Source: Parvularcula lutaonensis (GTDB lineage: Bacteria > Pseudomonadota > Alphaproteobacteria > Caulobacterales > Parvularculaceae). From it: DNA of 64,000 nt. The stretch is from positions 1-64,000 of the forward strand of contig NZ_BMXU01000003.1 of NCBI RefSeq assembly GCF_014651915.1, given 5' to 3'. The notes beneath the pieces were generated by a model. That model saw nothing but the letters and a program-made list of their open reading frames with translations, was not told the origin of the DNA and made no database searches. Both the position numbers and the translations under genes were made by a program. Positions 16,687 through 25,052 of the stretch are shown piece by piece. Numbering within the stretch: the stretch's first letter is position 1; the number at the start of each line of letters is the position of its first letter.

Positions 16687-18687
16687 CCCGTCACTACCCA
16701 TCAACAGAGTCCGTGCGCGTTGCGTCTGCCGTTCGATCGATGCCGCAACCGCGGCTTCGACCTGCGCCAGGATGCTTTCCTTTGCCTTGTCGAAGGACTG
16801 GGCGAGTTGCTTCTCGACCCGGCCTTTCACCTGGGAGTCGAAGAGACGCTCGCGACCCGGCAGGCGATCGGGCAGCTTCCTTGCGAAGGACGGCACGTCG
16901 AGCCCAGCGATCCAGTTACGCGTGAACCGTCCGCCCACGGCAACAGCAGCCGCCAGCGTGCCGGAGAAGAACGGGATCCCGCCCATCGCCATGTCGATCG
17001 ACACCGTGACGACGAAGGCCAGCGTGATGATCGCGGCTTGGATGATGGTCTCGAAGGGCAGGTCGATCGCCGCGGCATCGAAGCGGAAAAAATCCGGCTC
17101 GATCGCGCGGTCGAACTGCAACTGGATATCCCGCGAAATGTCATAGGCCTCGTGCAGGCGGTCGAGTTCCCTGTCGAGTTCGTGCTTGACCTCGTCGCGC
17201 CACCACTGATTGATCGTCTGCACAAAGAAGGAAGAACCTTCGTCGGAGACCAGCCATTCCTGGTAGCGCGCCTCGATCTCCCTGCGGACATCGTGGCCCG
17301 TCCGGAAGGCGCCGTCCTTCCATTTCTCCACGGTCGGCATGACGAAGCGATCATAGATGACCTCGGCAAGGCCGCGTGCGAGGAGTATCTTGAGCGCCTC
17401 GAACTCCTGGTCGATGAGCTGCGGCAGGCGCTCCTTCATCAGCTTTCGGGCTTCGCGGGCAAACTCTTCGACATTGTCCCGCTTGCGGCCCCAGCGGGCC
17501 AGCCCGCGGCTCACCATATGTGACGGCTCGGGGTCCATCAGCACACGGCCATCATTCCCGAAAACCCGCTCGGCAATCTCCCGCGTGAACGGCATCCGCG
17601 ATGCGCCGCCAGCCAGCAGCACACGGCCATAGCTCGTCCCCCGTCGCTCGATCGCGTCGTTCAGCGCGCGCAGGCTTTCCTCGTAAATCTCTTCCCAGGA
17701 TTTTGACTGCAGGAGCACGGGATCGAGATTCAGTTCCTTGGACGGATGAAGCTCGCGGTCGTAGGGGGCCTTACGGAATGCCTTCATGTCCTTGCCGGTA
17801 ATGGCGATCTCGAGACTGCGCCGCCTCCCGCCGGTGAAGTAAGGCTGCAGCGGTGCGCCCGAGACAAGCTCGTCATCATCTTCCGGCGCGTCGATGAAAT
17901 ACTGCTCCTTGGTCCTTCGCGCATAGAAGAGCCAAAGATCCCTGTAGTGAGGATTGTGTTTGAGGAACTCCCGAGCCTTGGGCTCCCTCGCCAGAACCGC
18001 CTCCAGCACCTTTCGGTCGAAGAACGACGCTCCGAGATCGAGCCCCGCGTCGAGAAGCGGCGAGGCTTTCTGCTCCGGCGCGATCAGGGAGAAATCGAGA
18101 GTCGAGGAGCCGATGTCGATGACGAGGATATTTTCGCCCCGCGCCTCGGTGGTCAGGGGCGAATTGGGATTGTCGATAGCCTGCAGCAACGCCGCCCGGC
18201 TCTCGGGCACCACAGTGACCTCAGCGCCCTCCATCTCGGTTCCGGCGAGGCCCTCGACCAGGATCTCCCGGTACTGACGGATATCCTCCTCCGCTGACCA
18301 GCCAGAAGGGCAACCCACCGCGATAGCGGTCCCCGCCCAGCCCTCCGGGGGCAGCGGGTCAAAAGACGCCTCGGCCAGGCAGGTCGCGAAAAAGTCGCGG
18401 ATGTCGTCCCTCGCTTCACCGAGATCCTTCGGCCGGGTCTTGAAGGCCGCGCGCAGGCGCGAGCTAGCCGCGTTCTCCGCCTTCGAAGCCTCGCGAATGG
18501 CCCGGCTGCCGATCACCAGTTCCTCACGCCCGTTCTTCTCGATACGGACAAGGGCCGTCGGCTGGATCGTCTGCCCCTGGATCTCGATATTGGCAGGCGC
18601 GGCGAAGCGCTCCTGACGGCCACCTGAGACGAGCGCGATCGCCGTATCGGCGTGGCCGAGGTCGAAGCCGAGATAATGGTTCTTCAT
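16678..18687 (-). CDS. Hsp70-family ATPase with C-terminal membrane hairpin
   Basis: 669 aa. The N-terminal actin-like ATPase domain is clear: MKNHYLGFDLGHADTAIAL (phosphate 1), NILVIDIGSSTLDFSLI (phosphate 2), GRVLLAGGASRMPFTREIAE (adenosine motif). No DnaK substrate-binding domain follows. Instead residues about 400-545 are helical and charged. Two hydrophobic stretches at about 548-587 (IIQAAIITLAFVVTVSI; FFSGTLAAAVAVGG) look like a membrane hairpin, and an amphipathic helical tail follows (QVKGRVEKQLAQSFDKAKES). It is 0 bp from the partner gene 18688-19470 on the same strand. It probably works as a membrane-bound chaperone-like ATPase; the client is unknown. Confidence 0.75.
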   Translation of the reverse strand: MKNHYLGFDLGHADTAIALVSGGRQERFAAPANIEIQGQTIQPTALVRIEKNGREELVIGSRAIREASKAENAASSRLRAAFKTRPKDLGEARDDIRDFFATCLAEASFDPLPPEGWAGTAIAVGCPSGWSAEEDIRQYREILVEGLAGTEMEGAEVTVVPESRAALLQAIDNPNSPLTTEARGENILVIDIGSSTLDFSLIAPEQKASPLLDAGLDLGASFFDRKVLEAVLAREPKAREFLKHNPHYRDLWLFYARRTKEQYFIDAPEDDDELVSGAPLQPYFTGGRRRSLEIAITGKDMKAFRKAPYDRELHPSKELNLDPVLLQSKSWEEIYEESLRALNDAIERRGTSYGRVLLAGGASRMPFTREIAERVFGNDGRVLMDPEPSHMVSRGLARWGRKRDNVEEFAREARKLMKERLPQLIDQEFEALKILLARGLAEVIYDRFVMPTVEKWKDGAFRTGHDVRREIEARYQEWLVSDEGSSFFVQTINQWWRDEVKHELDRELDRLHEAYDISRDIQLQFDRAIEPDFFRFDAAAIDLPFETIIQAAIITLAFVVTVSIDMAMGGIPFFSGTLAAAVAVGGRFTRNWIAGLDVPSFARKLPDRLPGRERLFDSQVKGRVEKQLAQSFDKAKESILAQVEAAVAASIERQTQRARTLLMGSDGLG

Positions 18688-19470
18688 TTAGCTCCGCCCC
18701 CTGACCTTCACGCCAAACACGATCTTGCCGGGATCGGTCCGATGCACCAATGCCGGCTTGAGCAGGATCTCTTCAGCTACCTCCGGGTCGATCATGACTT
18801 CGAAAAGGTCGTCACTCCCCTCACAGACGATCCGGTAACCCGCCCGTTCGATCAGCCTTTCGGCATTGGCGGCCAGCTCGTCGGCTTCGTCGGAGAGGCC
18901 CCTCACCATCACCGCATCCTGCAGGAAAGACAGCACGTCATCATCCGAAAGAGACGTCCCCTGCCTAGAGGGAGCTTCGAGGGCGAGCGGGGCCGTCATC
19001 GAGGAGAGGGTCCGCTCGGCTGCCGAGACCAGCCCTTCGAATTTCGCCGCCACCGCCTTCGGGGGCTCGCGACGTGGCTTTCCCCCGCCTCCGCGCCTTT
19101 GCCCGACCAGGGTCAGCACAGCGCCCACACCGCACGCCACAGCCAGCATGGTCGACTCGTCGGCCACCAGCGGCGCGCAGGCTGCGAGCAGCAGGCCGCC
19201 TCCATATTGGGCGAGGAGGCCCGGAACCTTGAGAAACCAGGCCGCGGCAGGGCGGCGCTCTTCGATGGGCACAGGCGGGAAGGACGCACCCAATGCCAGC
19301 GCCCGCTCGGCCACCTCGTAGATCTCCTCGAGCCGTTCAGCCGCAAAAGCGTTGGACCGCTTCTGGGCCTCGAGGAACAGCTCTTCGAGGTGCTCCTCCG
19401 CCTCGGCGCGGCTTTCCGCGCGGCTCAGCTCGGGGTGCTCCGAGAGGATGTCGTCCAATGGTCGGCGCAT
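18688..19470 (-). CDS. Membrane protein partner of the Hsp70-like ATPase, unknown family
   Basis: 260 aa. The N-terminal third is helical and charged (SRAEAEEHLEELFLEAQKRS). Two hydrophobic segments follow at about 80-128 (VPGLLAQYGGGLLLAACAP; TMLAVACGVGAVLTLVG). A second helical part and a C-terminal beta-like stretch (DLFEVMIDPEVAEEILLKPALV...GKIVFGVKVRG) end the protein. The gene ends exactly where the Hsp70-like gene starts, so they form a two-gene operon. The C-terminal KPALV...GKIV stretch is faintly GrpE-like, and a nucleotide-exchange role is possible, but I cannot show homology. Confidence 0.6.
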   Translation of the reverse strand: MRRPLDDILSEHPELSRAESRAEAEEHLEELFLEAQKRSNAFAAERLEEIYEVAERALALGASFPPVPIEERRPAAAWFLKVPGLLAQYGGGLLLAACAPLVADESTMLAVACGVGAVLTLVGQRRGGGGKPRREPPKAVAAKFEGLVSAAERTLSSMTAPLALEAPSRQGTSLSDDDVLSFLQDAVMVRGLSDEADELAANAERLIERAGYRIVCEGSDDLFEVMIDPEVAEEILLKPALVHRTDPGKIVFGVKVRGRS

Positions 19471-19659
19471 GGAACTCCAGCGATCTCCTTGGGCACCATA
19501 TGTTGCGCGGCGCGCATTTGCGCCACCCCTCTTGCATCACGCAGGTGTCAGGGCTCCGTCTGCATCCCACAGAGTTCGGTAGTCCAAACAGGCCCGGCCG
19601 GCAGGGCTCTCCTCGCCGGCTTGGACGATGAGAAGCACCTCGGCCGGGTGTCACCGTCT

Positions 19660-20139
19660 CTAGTGGCGGTGACCCTTGAGCTCGCCACCCTGGGTGTAGA
19701 CCGTGGTGACGGTTTCTCCCGAGCGCTCGTCATTGACCCGGTTGGTCCAGCTTTCATAGGCGGATGAAAGCACGGACGCATCGGTGATGACCGTTCCCGG
19801 CTTCGCGGTGAAAAAGAGGTACACGGCGTTCCCGTCCGTCTCGCCGCCGAAGTAGTCGAGCGTTCCGCCTTCGGTTACGACCTTGGCCTCCGCCTTGGCT
19901 GCCATCATGGCGAGAACCTTGGGGTCGCTGAGATCCACATCGACCGCGCGATCGAGGCCTAGCGCCTTCAGAACGTCGGCGGCGTGGAAACGGAAGGTGA
20001 AGGCCGCAACTTCCTCGCCACCGACTTCCGACGTGGCGATGGTGATATCGACCTCCGGCATCCGGTGCGCCGAGGCGATGCCGGGCGCCAGCAGGGCGAT
20101 CAGCGCCAGCGCCTGGAGGAAACGCTTAGCGACCGCCAT
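19660..20139 (-). CDS. Periplasmic DUF6702-like protein
   Basis: 159 aa from ATG 20139, which has GGAGCC upstream and lies inside the last codons of the M1 peptidase gene (14-bp overlap). The signal peptide (RFLQALALIALLAPGIASA) is followed by HRMPEVDITIATSE and a small beta-rich domain, ending in a His-rich tail (GELKGHRH). Small periplasmic proteins of this kind commonly sit beside M1 peptidases. Function is unknown; a helper or metal-related role for the peptidase is possible. Confidence 0.6.
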   Translation of the reverse strand: MAVAKRFLQALALIALLAPGIASAHRMPEVDITIATSEVGGEEVAAFTFRFHAADVLKALGLDRAVDVDLSDPKVLAMMAAKAEAKVVTEGGTLDYFGGETDGNAVYLFFTAKPGTVITDASVLSSAYESWTNRVNDERSGETVTTVYTQGGELKGHRH

Positions 20140-22624
20140 CGACAGGCTCCAGCGGGACCTCCGGTCCCTGCTCGTTTGCAGTCTCGCCCTTCTCGTCGCC
20201 GTCCAGCTCATAGAGGCTGTCCGCCATCTGATTGTTCGAGCTGCGCTTTGAACGATAGAGCTCGAAACGGCTCTTGTTCACGCGTTGGGGGAAGGTGTTG
20301 TTGCTTTCGTCCGCATCGGCGATCTGGTTCGCACGATCGATCTCCACCGAGACGATCTCCTTGTCGGTGACGAACATCTTCGAGAAACGCTCCGCGTTGT
20401 AACGCCAGATTTCGGCCGGCAGCATCATGTCCATTTCCGAACCATCGGCATAGGTGATGGTCAGCGGAATCGGCATGACCAGACCGCCGACATTTTCGAA
20501 ATCGATGACATGCACCCACGGGTCACGCTCCATCATGCGGTCATAGAGCGCGCGCTCCTGCGGGTTCAGGCTCTCGAGGAAAGACTTGAACGCGTTGCGC
20601 TGCTTGTTGGTCGGTTCGAACTCGTCGTTCTCGTTATAGAAATCCGCAAGGCGTTCGCGGCGACGCTCGAGGCGCGTCGTCAGGCCCTCTTCGCGGTTGC
20701 GGATCTGGGTGATCGGTTCAGGCTCGCGGGCTTTCCGCTCCTCGCGTTTGTAGTCCGCCTCGACATCGGGGTCCTGGGTCGAGATCTTCAGGGTCTGAAG
20801 GCCGACGACAGCAAGATCGACATGGTCCGTCGTGTACCACCAGCCGCGCCAGAACCAGTCGAGGTCCTTGCCGGACACCTCCTCCATGGTGCGGAAGAAG
20901 TCCGCAGGCTGAGGACGCTTGAACTTCCAGCGGCGAGAATACTCGCGGAACGCCTCATCGAAGAGCTCGCGCCCCAGAATGGTCTCCCGCAGGATCACAA
21001 GGGCGGAGGCCGGCTTCGAATAGGCGTTGGGGCCGAACTGGATGATCGAGTCCGACTGGGTCATCACCGGGACCTGGTTCGAGCTGACCATGTAGTCCGT
21101 AATCACATCGAGCGGGTTCGGCTTGCCGCCGAGGATCGGGAAGTCTTCCTCCCACTCGTACTCGGCCACATATTCGAGGAAGGTGTTGATCCCCTCGTCC
21201 ATCCACGTCCACTGGCGTTCGTCGGAGTTCACCGTCATCGGGAAATAGATATGGCCGATCTCGTGGATGATGACGCCGATCAGGCCGTATTTGATGTTCC
21301 GTGAATAGGTCACCTCGCCGTTCGGCGCATCCTTCGTGTTCGGACGATAACCGTTGAAGGTGATCATCGGGTATTCCATCCCGCCGCGCTCCCATGCGTT
21401 CACGGACTGGGCGGTGGGATAGGGATAGTTGAAGGCGAACTTGTTGTAGACTTCCATCGTGTGGATGACCGCCTCGGTCGAGTATGTCGACCAGATCGGC
21501 TCGGCTTCGTTGGGGTAGAAGCTCATCGCCATGACAAGCGGGTTTTCGTCATCGTCCTGACGGAAGCCCATCGCATCCCAGATGAACTTTCGCGAGGAGG
21601 CCCAGGCGAAGTCGCGGACATTCTCGGCCTTGAACTTCCAGGTCTTGGTCTTGTCGGTCCCCTCTTTCTCGTTCTCCTTCGCCTCTTCAGGTGTCACGAT
21701 GAAGACAGGGTTCTCAGCGGTCTTCGCCCTTTCGAGGCGGCGGCGCTGCTGCCGGGTCAGGACCTGGCCGGGGTTCTGCAACACGCCGGTTGCGGAGACG
21801 ATATGGTCCGCAGGCACCGTGATATCGACTTCGTAGTCGCCGAACTCGAGGGTGAACTCGCCACGACCGAGAAACGCCTTGTTGTGCCAGCCCTCATAGT
21901 CCGTGAACGCCGCCATGCGTGGGAACCACTGGGCGAGGAAGAAAATCGTGTCGTCGGTCGGCTCTTCTGCGTCGACAGGGAAGCTCTCATAGCCGCCGCG
22001 GCCGCCGACCACGCTTTCGTTGATGATATTGAACGACCAAGGGATCGTGAACTCTGTCTCCGCACCCGGAGCAAGCGGCTCGGGAAGGTCGATCCGCATC
22101 ATCGTGTCGACGACGGTGTAGCTCAGCTCGTTGCCATCACCATCGGTGACGGTGCCGATCTTGAAGCCGTAGTCATTGTTTTCGAAGTTCTCGAGACGCG
22201 CAAGCGCACCGAAGTCCAGGCGCGGCGCGGAGTTCGAACCCGGACGGCGGCCCATGTCCGACATTCGCTCGGATGTCCGCGCCAGCGATCCATCGGCGAA
22301 GCGGTTCTGGTCCAAGGCCACCCAGAGATAGCGAAGCTCGTGCGGCGAGTTGTTCTTGTAGATGATGTCTTCTGACGCCTCGATGCGCTTGGCATCCTCG
22401 TCGAGCACGACGTTGATCTTGTAATCCGCCTGCTGCTGCCAGTAGGCGGGGCCCGGCTCGCCGGTCGCCGCGCGGTAGGCGTTCGGCGTCGGCAGCTTGT
22501 CGTCGAGCTGTTCGAAGGCCCTCGCCCCTGAACCCACGCCGGTGAAGGTCGGCCCGTTTTTCTGCGCCAGCGCGGGGCTGGCTGCAATCATGACAAGAGA
22601 GGCGATCGAGAAAACAATCCGCAC
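20126..22624 (-). CDS. M1-family metallopeptidase (aminopeptidase-like), secreted
   Basis: 832 aa with signal peptide MRIVFSIASLVMIAASPALAQ. It has an N-terminal beta-saddle domain and a gluzincin catalytic domain. The zinc motif IIHEIGHIYFP is followed 18 residues later by WMDEGINTF (third ligand Glu). The substrate-recognition GxMEN of classical aminopeptidases is replaced by GGMEYP. A long C-terminal region contains VDGGR at the end. It likely trims peptides in the periplasm. The divergent neighbour is a TonB receptor, and the downstream DUF6702-like gene overlaps, suggesting a peptide-use unit. Confidence 0.88.
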   Translation of the reverse strand: MRIVFSIASLVMIAASPALAQKNGPTFTGVGSGARAFEQLDDKLPTPNAYRAATGEPGPAYWQQQADYKINVVLDEDAKRIEASEDIIYKNNSPHELRYLWVALDQNRFADGSLARTSERMSDMGRRPGSNSAPRLDFGALARLENFENNDYGFKIGTVTDGDGNELSYTVVDTMMRIDLPEPLAPGAETEFTIPWSFNIINESVVGGRGGYESFPVDAEEPTDDTIFFLAQWFPRMAAFTDYEGWHNKAFLGRGEFTLEFGDYEVDITVPADHIVSATGVLQNPGQVLTRQQRRRLERAKTAENPVFIVTPEEAKENEKEGTDKTKTWKFKAENVRDFAWASSRKFIWDAMGFRQDDDENPLVMAMSFYPNEAEPIWSTYSTEAVIHTMEVYNKFAFNYPYPTAQSVNAWERGGMEYPMITFNGYRPNTKDAPNGEVTYSRNIKYGLIGVIIHEIGHIYFPMTVNSDERQWTWMDEGINTFLEYVAEYEWEEDFPILGGKPNPLDVITDYMVSSNQVPVMTQSDSIIQFGPNAYSKPASALVILRETILGRELFDEAFREYSRRWKFKRPQPADFFRTMEEVSGKDLDWFWRGWWYTTDHVDLAVVGLQTLKISTQDPDVEADYKREERKAREPEPITQIRNREEGLTTRLERRRERLADFYNENDEFEPTNKQRNAFKSFLESLNPQERALYDRMMERDPWVHVIDFENVGGLVMPIPLTITYADGSEMDMMLPAEIWRYNAERFSKMFVTDKEIVSVEIDRANQIADADESNNTFPQRVNKSRFELYRSKRSSNNQMADSLYELDGDEKGETANEQGPEVPLEPVDGGR

Positions 22625-22789
22625 GCGATTTTACCCTTCGAGAACGCGGCACGACAGTAACGTCTCACCCCGTTGAGTCCAGTGAAACGACCGTTTTAAT
22701 ATACCACCCCTAAAGAGCCGATAATCGCGCCCGACCTGCGCTAGGGTCACGGCGTCCCAAAGTCTTTCTCCCACTAGGAAAAAACTGTC

Positions 22790-25018
22790 ATGCGTTACCT
22801 GACCGGCGTCTCGGCTGCGGCACTTTGTATCGCCAGCACGGCCTTCGCCAGCGAGCCCTCCACCGACGAAATCATCGTCACCGCAACCAAGCGCCCCCTG
22901 CCCCTGTCGGAGGTCGCCGGCAGCGTCGATGTGATCGAGCTCGGCAGCCAGCCGGGCGGCCTCGACCGGGCGGAGGAGATCACCCGCCTCGTCACCGGCC
23001 TGCAGGCCGCCGTCGCAAACGGCAGCCAGATCGCCTACCAGATCCGCGGCATCGGAGCGGTGGATCACCAGGCCCTGACCCCCGGCGCCGCGGCGGTCTA
23101 CCGCGATGGCGTTCTGCTCGCGACCAATGTCCAGACCGGCTTCCTTCTTTATGACATGGCGCGCGTCGAGGTCCTCAAAGGCCCCCAAGGCACGCTTTAC
23201 GGCCGCAATGCATCGAGCGGCTCGATCAACTTCGTCACGAACCGTCCGGGCACGGATGCCCCGTCGTCCCTCCGCCTGCGCGCAGGCAGCTACGACCTGC
23301 TCGACGTGGCCGGAGCTTTCGAAACTTCATTGGCCGAAGACCTCGCCGCCCGCCTCGCCTTTCGCGGCAGGTTGCAGGGCCCGGTCCTCGACAATGTCGC
23401 CAGCGGCGGCTTCCCCGCAGGCTCCGACCGTGCAGCCGGGGAAACCGAAGACTTCGGCATGCGCCTGTCCGTCCTGCGCGAGGGTGATCGGAGCACGGCC
23501 CTTCTTCGCCTTCACTACGAGGCCCAGAAGGGCACCAATCCGGCCCCTCTCAACAGCGCCCTCGACCTCGGTGACCACGAGATCTCCGTCGGAAATGACG
23601 GCCTGCAGCCCCGAGACAATGACTTCTACGGAGCATCGCTCGAGACGACATGGACAAGCGGGGGCTGGGACATGACCTCGCTCACGGCCTTCGAGGGTTA
23701 CGCGCAAAACTACGGCTTCGACTTTGACGGCACACCGGCGCCTTTCGGCATTCCGTCGCTCAATGCCAACCTGCGCTACAATCGCGACTATTGGCAGGCG
23801 AGCCAGGAACTCCGCGGCGTGAAAGAGCTGGAGCGCGGATCGCTCCTCATCGGACTTGCGGCGTCGACGGATGACTTCCAGCAGGACTACCTCATCTGGT
23901 GCGGCAGGCTCGACGAAGCGACCCTGCTTGGCAGCTGCACCTATGTCGGTGCTCCGGGCCGCGTCGGCCCGACCCCCGCCTCTCCGAGCCCGGTGCGCTC
24001 GCTCCTCACCACGATCGAGCAGCAGCGCAGCACGGGCGCCCTGTTCGCGAGCCTTCAGCACGACCTGACGGACCGCCTCGCCCTCACCCTTGGCGGGCGA
24101 CTCACGGCGGAAGACATCGACGGCGAAGGTTTCGGCATCCACCTCTTCGAAGATGGCACGCGGGCCTTCAACGACCGCGATGGCCTCGGCGATGCCGTCG
24201 GCAGCAATTCCATCGAAGAAACCCGCTTCACCGGGGATGCGGCCCTTCGCTATGCGATCAGCTTACGGACCAATGTTTATGCCTCTGTCGCCAGCGGCTT
24301 CAAAAGCGGCGGTTTCAACGGCGAGGTCGCGAACAATGCCGGGCACTACGCCGATGAAGGGCTGTTCGGCGCGGAGACCGTCATCGCCTATGAACTCGGC
24401 CTTCGAAGCCGGGTGACGGACCGGCTGCGCGGCAGTATCGCGGCCTTCATACTCGATTATGACGATCCGCAAGCCCGCATCTTCGTGCCGTTCACCCAGC
24501 CCGACGGCACCACGATCATCTCCAACTCGCTCTCGAACCTCGACGCAGCCGGTGTCCGTGGCCTTGAGATCGAAGCTGAAGCACAGCCTACGGATCGTCT
24601 AGACTTGCGGGCCAGTGTCACTCTTCTCGACACGGAGATCTACCAGCCCTTCGATGGCAGCAGCAACGCAGCGCTCTTCGACGGCAACCCGCTGCCCTTC
24701 GCCTCGGAAGTCTCCGCCACCCTCAGCGGCCGCTGGCTCCTTCCATTCGCAGGCGACCGCTTCTCCATCGCAGCCGATGCCAAGTACCGCAGCGACTACC
24801 AGCTCGATGCCGAAGGGCTCGACGAGCGCAAGCAGGAAGGCTTCACCACGGTCAACGCAGCCTTCGAAGCTGCCGTGACCGACGACCTCACGTTCTCCAT
24901 CTGGGGACGCAATCTGAGCGACGAAGACTATGCCGTCTCAGGCTACGGCTTCATCGGCACCAACACCTTCCGTAGCGCTCCGCGTACTGTGGGAATGGAT
25001 CTCAGGCTCGTGTTCTGA
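22790..25018 (+). CDS. TonB-dependent outer-membrane receptor
   Basis: 742 aa with signal peptide (MRYLTGVSAAALCIASTAFA) and TonB box (DEIIVTATKR). The plug contains ITRLVTGLQAAVANGSQIAYQIRG-type and VEVLKGPQGTLYGRNASSGSI motifs. The C-terminal barrel ends GMDLRLVF, with the terminal Phe needed for assembly. It resembles the CirA/iron-complex receptor group, but substrates in this family are broad. It lies between the divergent M1 peptidase and the convergent S9 peptidase, so peptide or siderophore uptake are both plausible. Confidence 0.9.
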   Translation: MRYLTGVSAAALCIASTAFASEPSTDEIIVTATKRPLPLSEVAGSVDVIELGSQPGGLDRAEEITRLVTGLQAAVANGSQIAYQIRGIGAVDHQALTPGAAAVYRDGVLLATNVQTGFLLYDMARVEVLKGPQGTLYGRNASSGSINFVTNRPGTDAPSSLRLRAGSYDLLDVAGAFETSLAEDLAARLAFRGRLQGPVLDNVASGGFPAGSDRAAGETEDFGMRLSVLREGDRSTALLRLHYEAQKGTNPAPLNSALDLGDHEISVGNDGLQPRDNDFYGASLETTWTSGGWDMTSLTAFEGYAQNYGFDFDGTPAPFGIPSLNANLRYNRDYWQASQELRGVKELERGSLLIGLAASTDDFQQDYLIWCGRLDEATLLGSCTYVGAPGRVGPTPASPSPVRSLLTTIEQQRSTGALFASLQHDLTDRLALTLGGRLTAEDIDGEGFGIHLFEDGTRAFNDRDGLGDAVGSNSIEETRFTGDAALRYAISLRTNVYASVASGFKSGGFNGEVANNAGHYADEGLFGAETVIAYELGLRSRVTDRLRGSIAAFILDYDDPQARIFVPFTQPDGTTIISNSLSNLDAAGVRGLEIEAEAQPTDRLDLRASVTLLDTEIYQPFDGSSNAALFDGNPLPFASEVSATLSGRWLLPFAGDRFSIAADAKYRSDYQLDAEGLDERKQEGFTTVNAAFEAAVTDDLTFSIWGRNLSDEDYAVSGYGFIGTNTFRSAPRTVGMDLRLVF

Positions 25019-25021
25019 CGA

Positions 25022-25050
25022 AAAGGGGCGCCGCGGCGCCCCTTTCCTTT
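25022..25050. terminator. Bidirectional intrinsic terminator
   Basis: AAAGGGGCGCC (25022-25032) pairs perfectly with GGCGCCCCTTT (25035-25045). The A-run on the left and T-rich run on the right allow termination in both directions, between the convergent TonB receptor and S9 peptidase genes. Confidence 0.85.
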
Positions 25051-25052
25051 CC

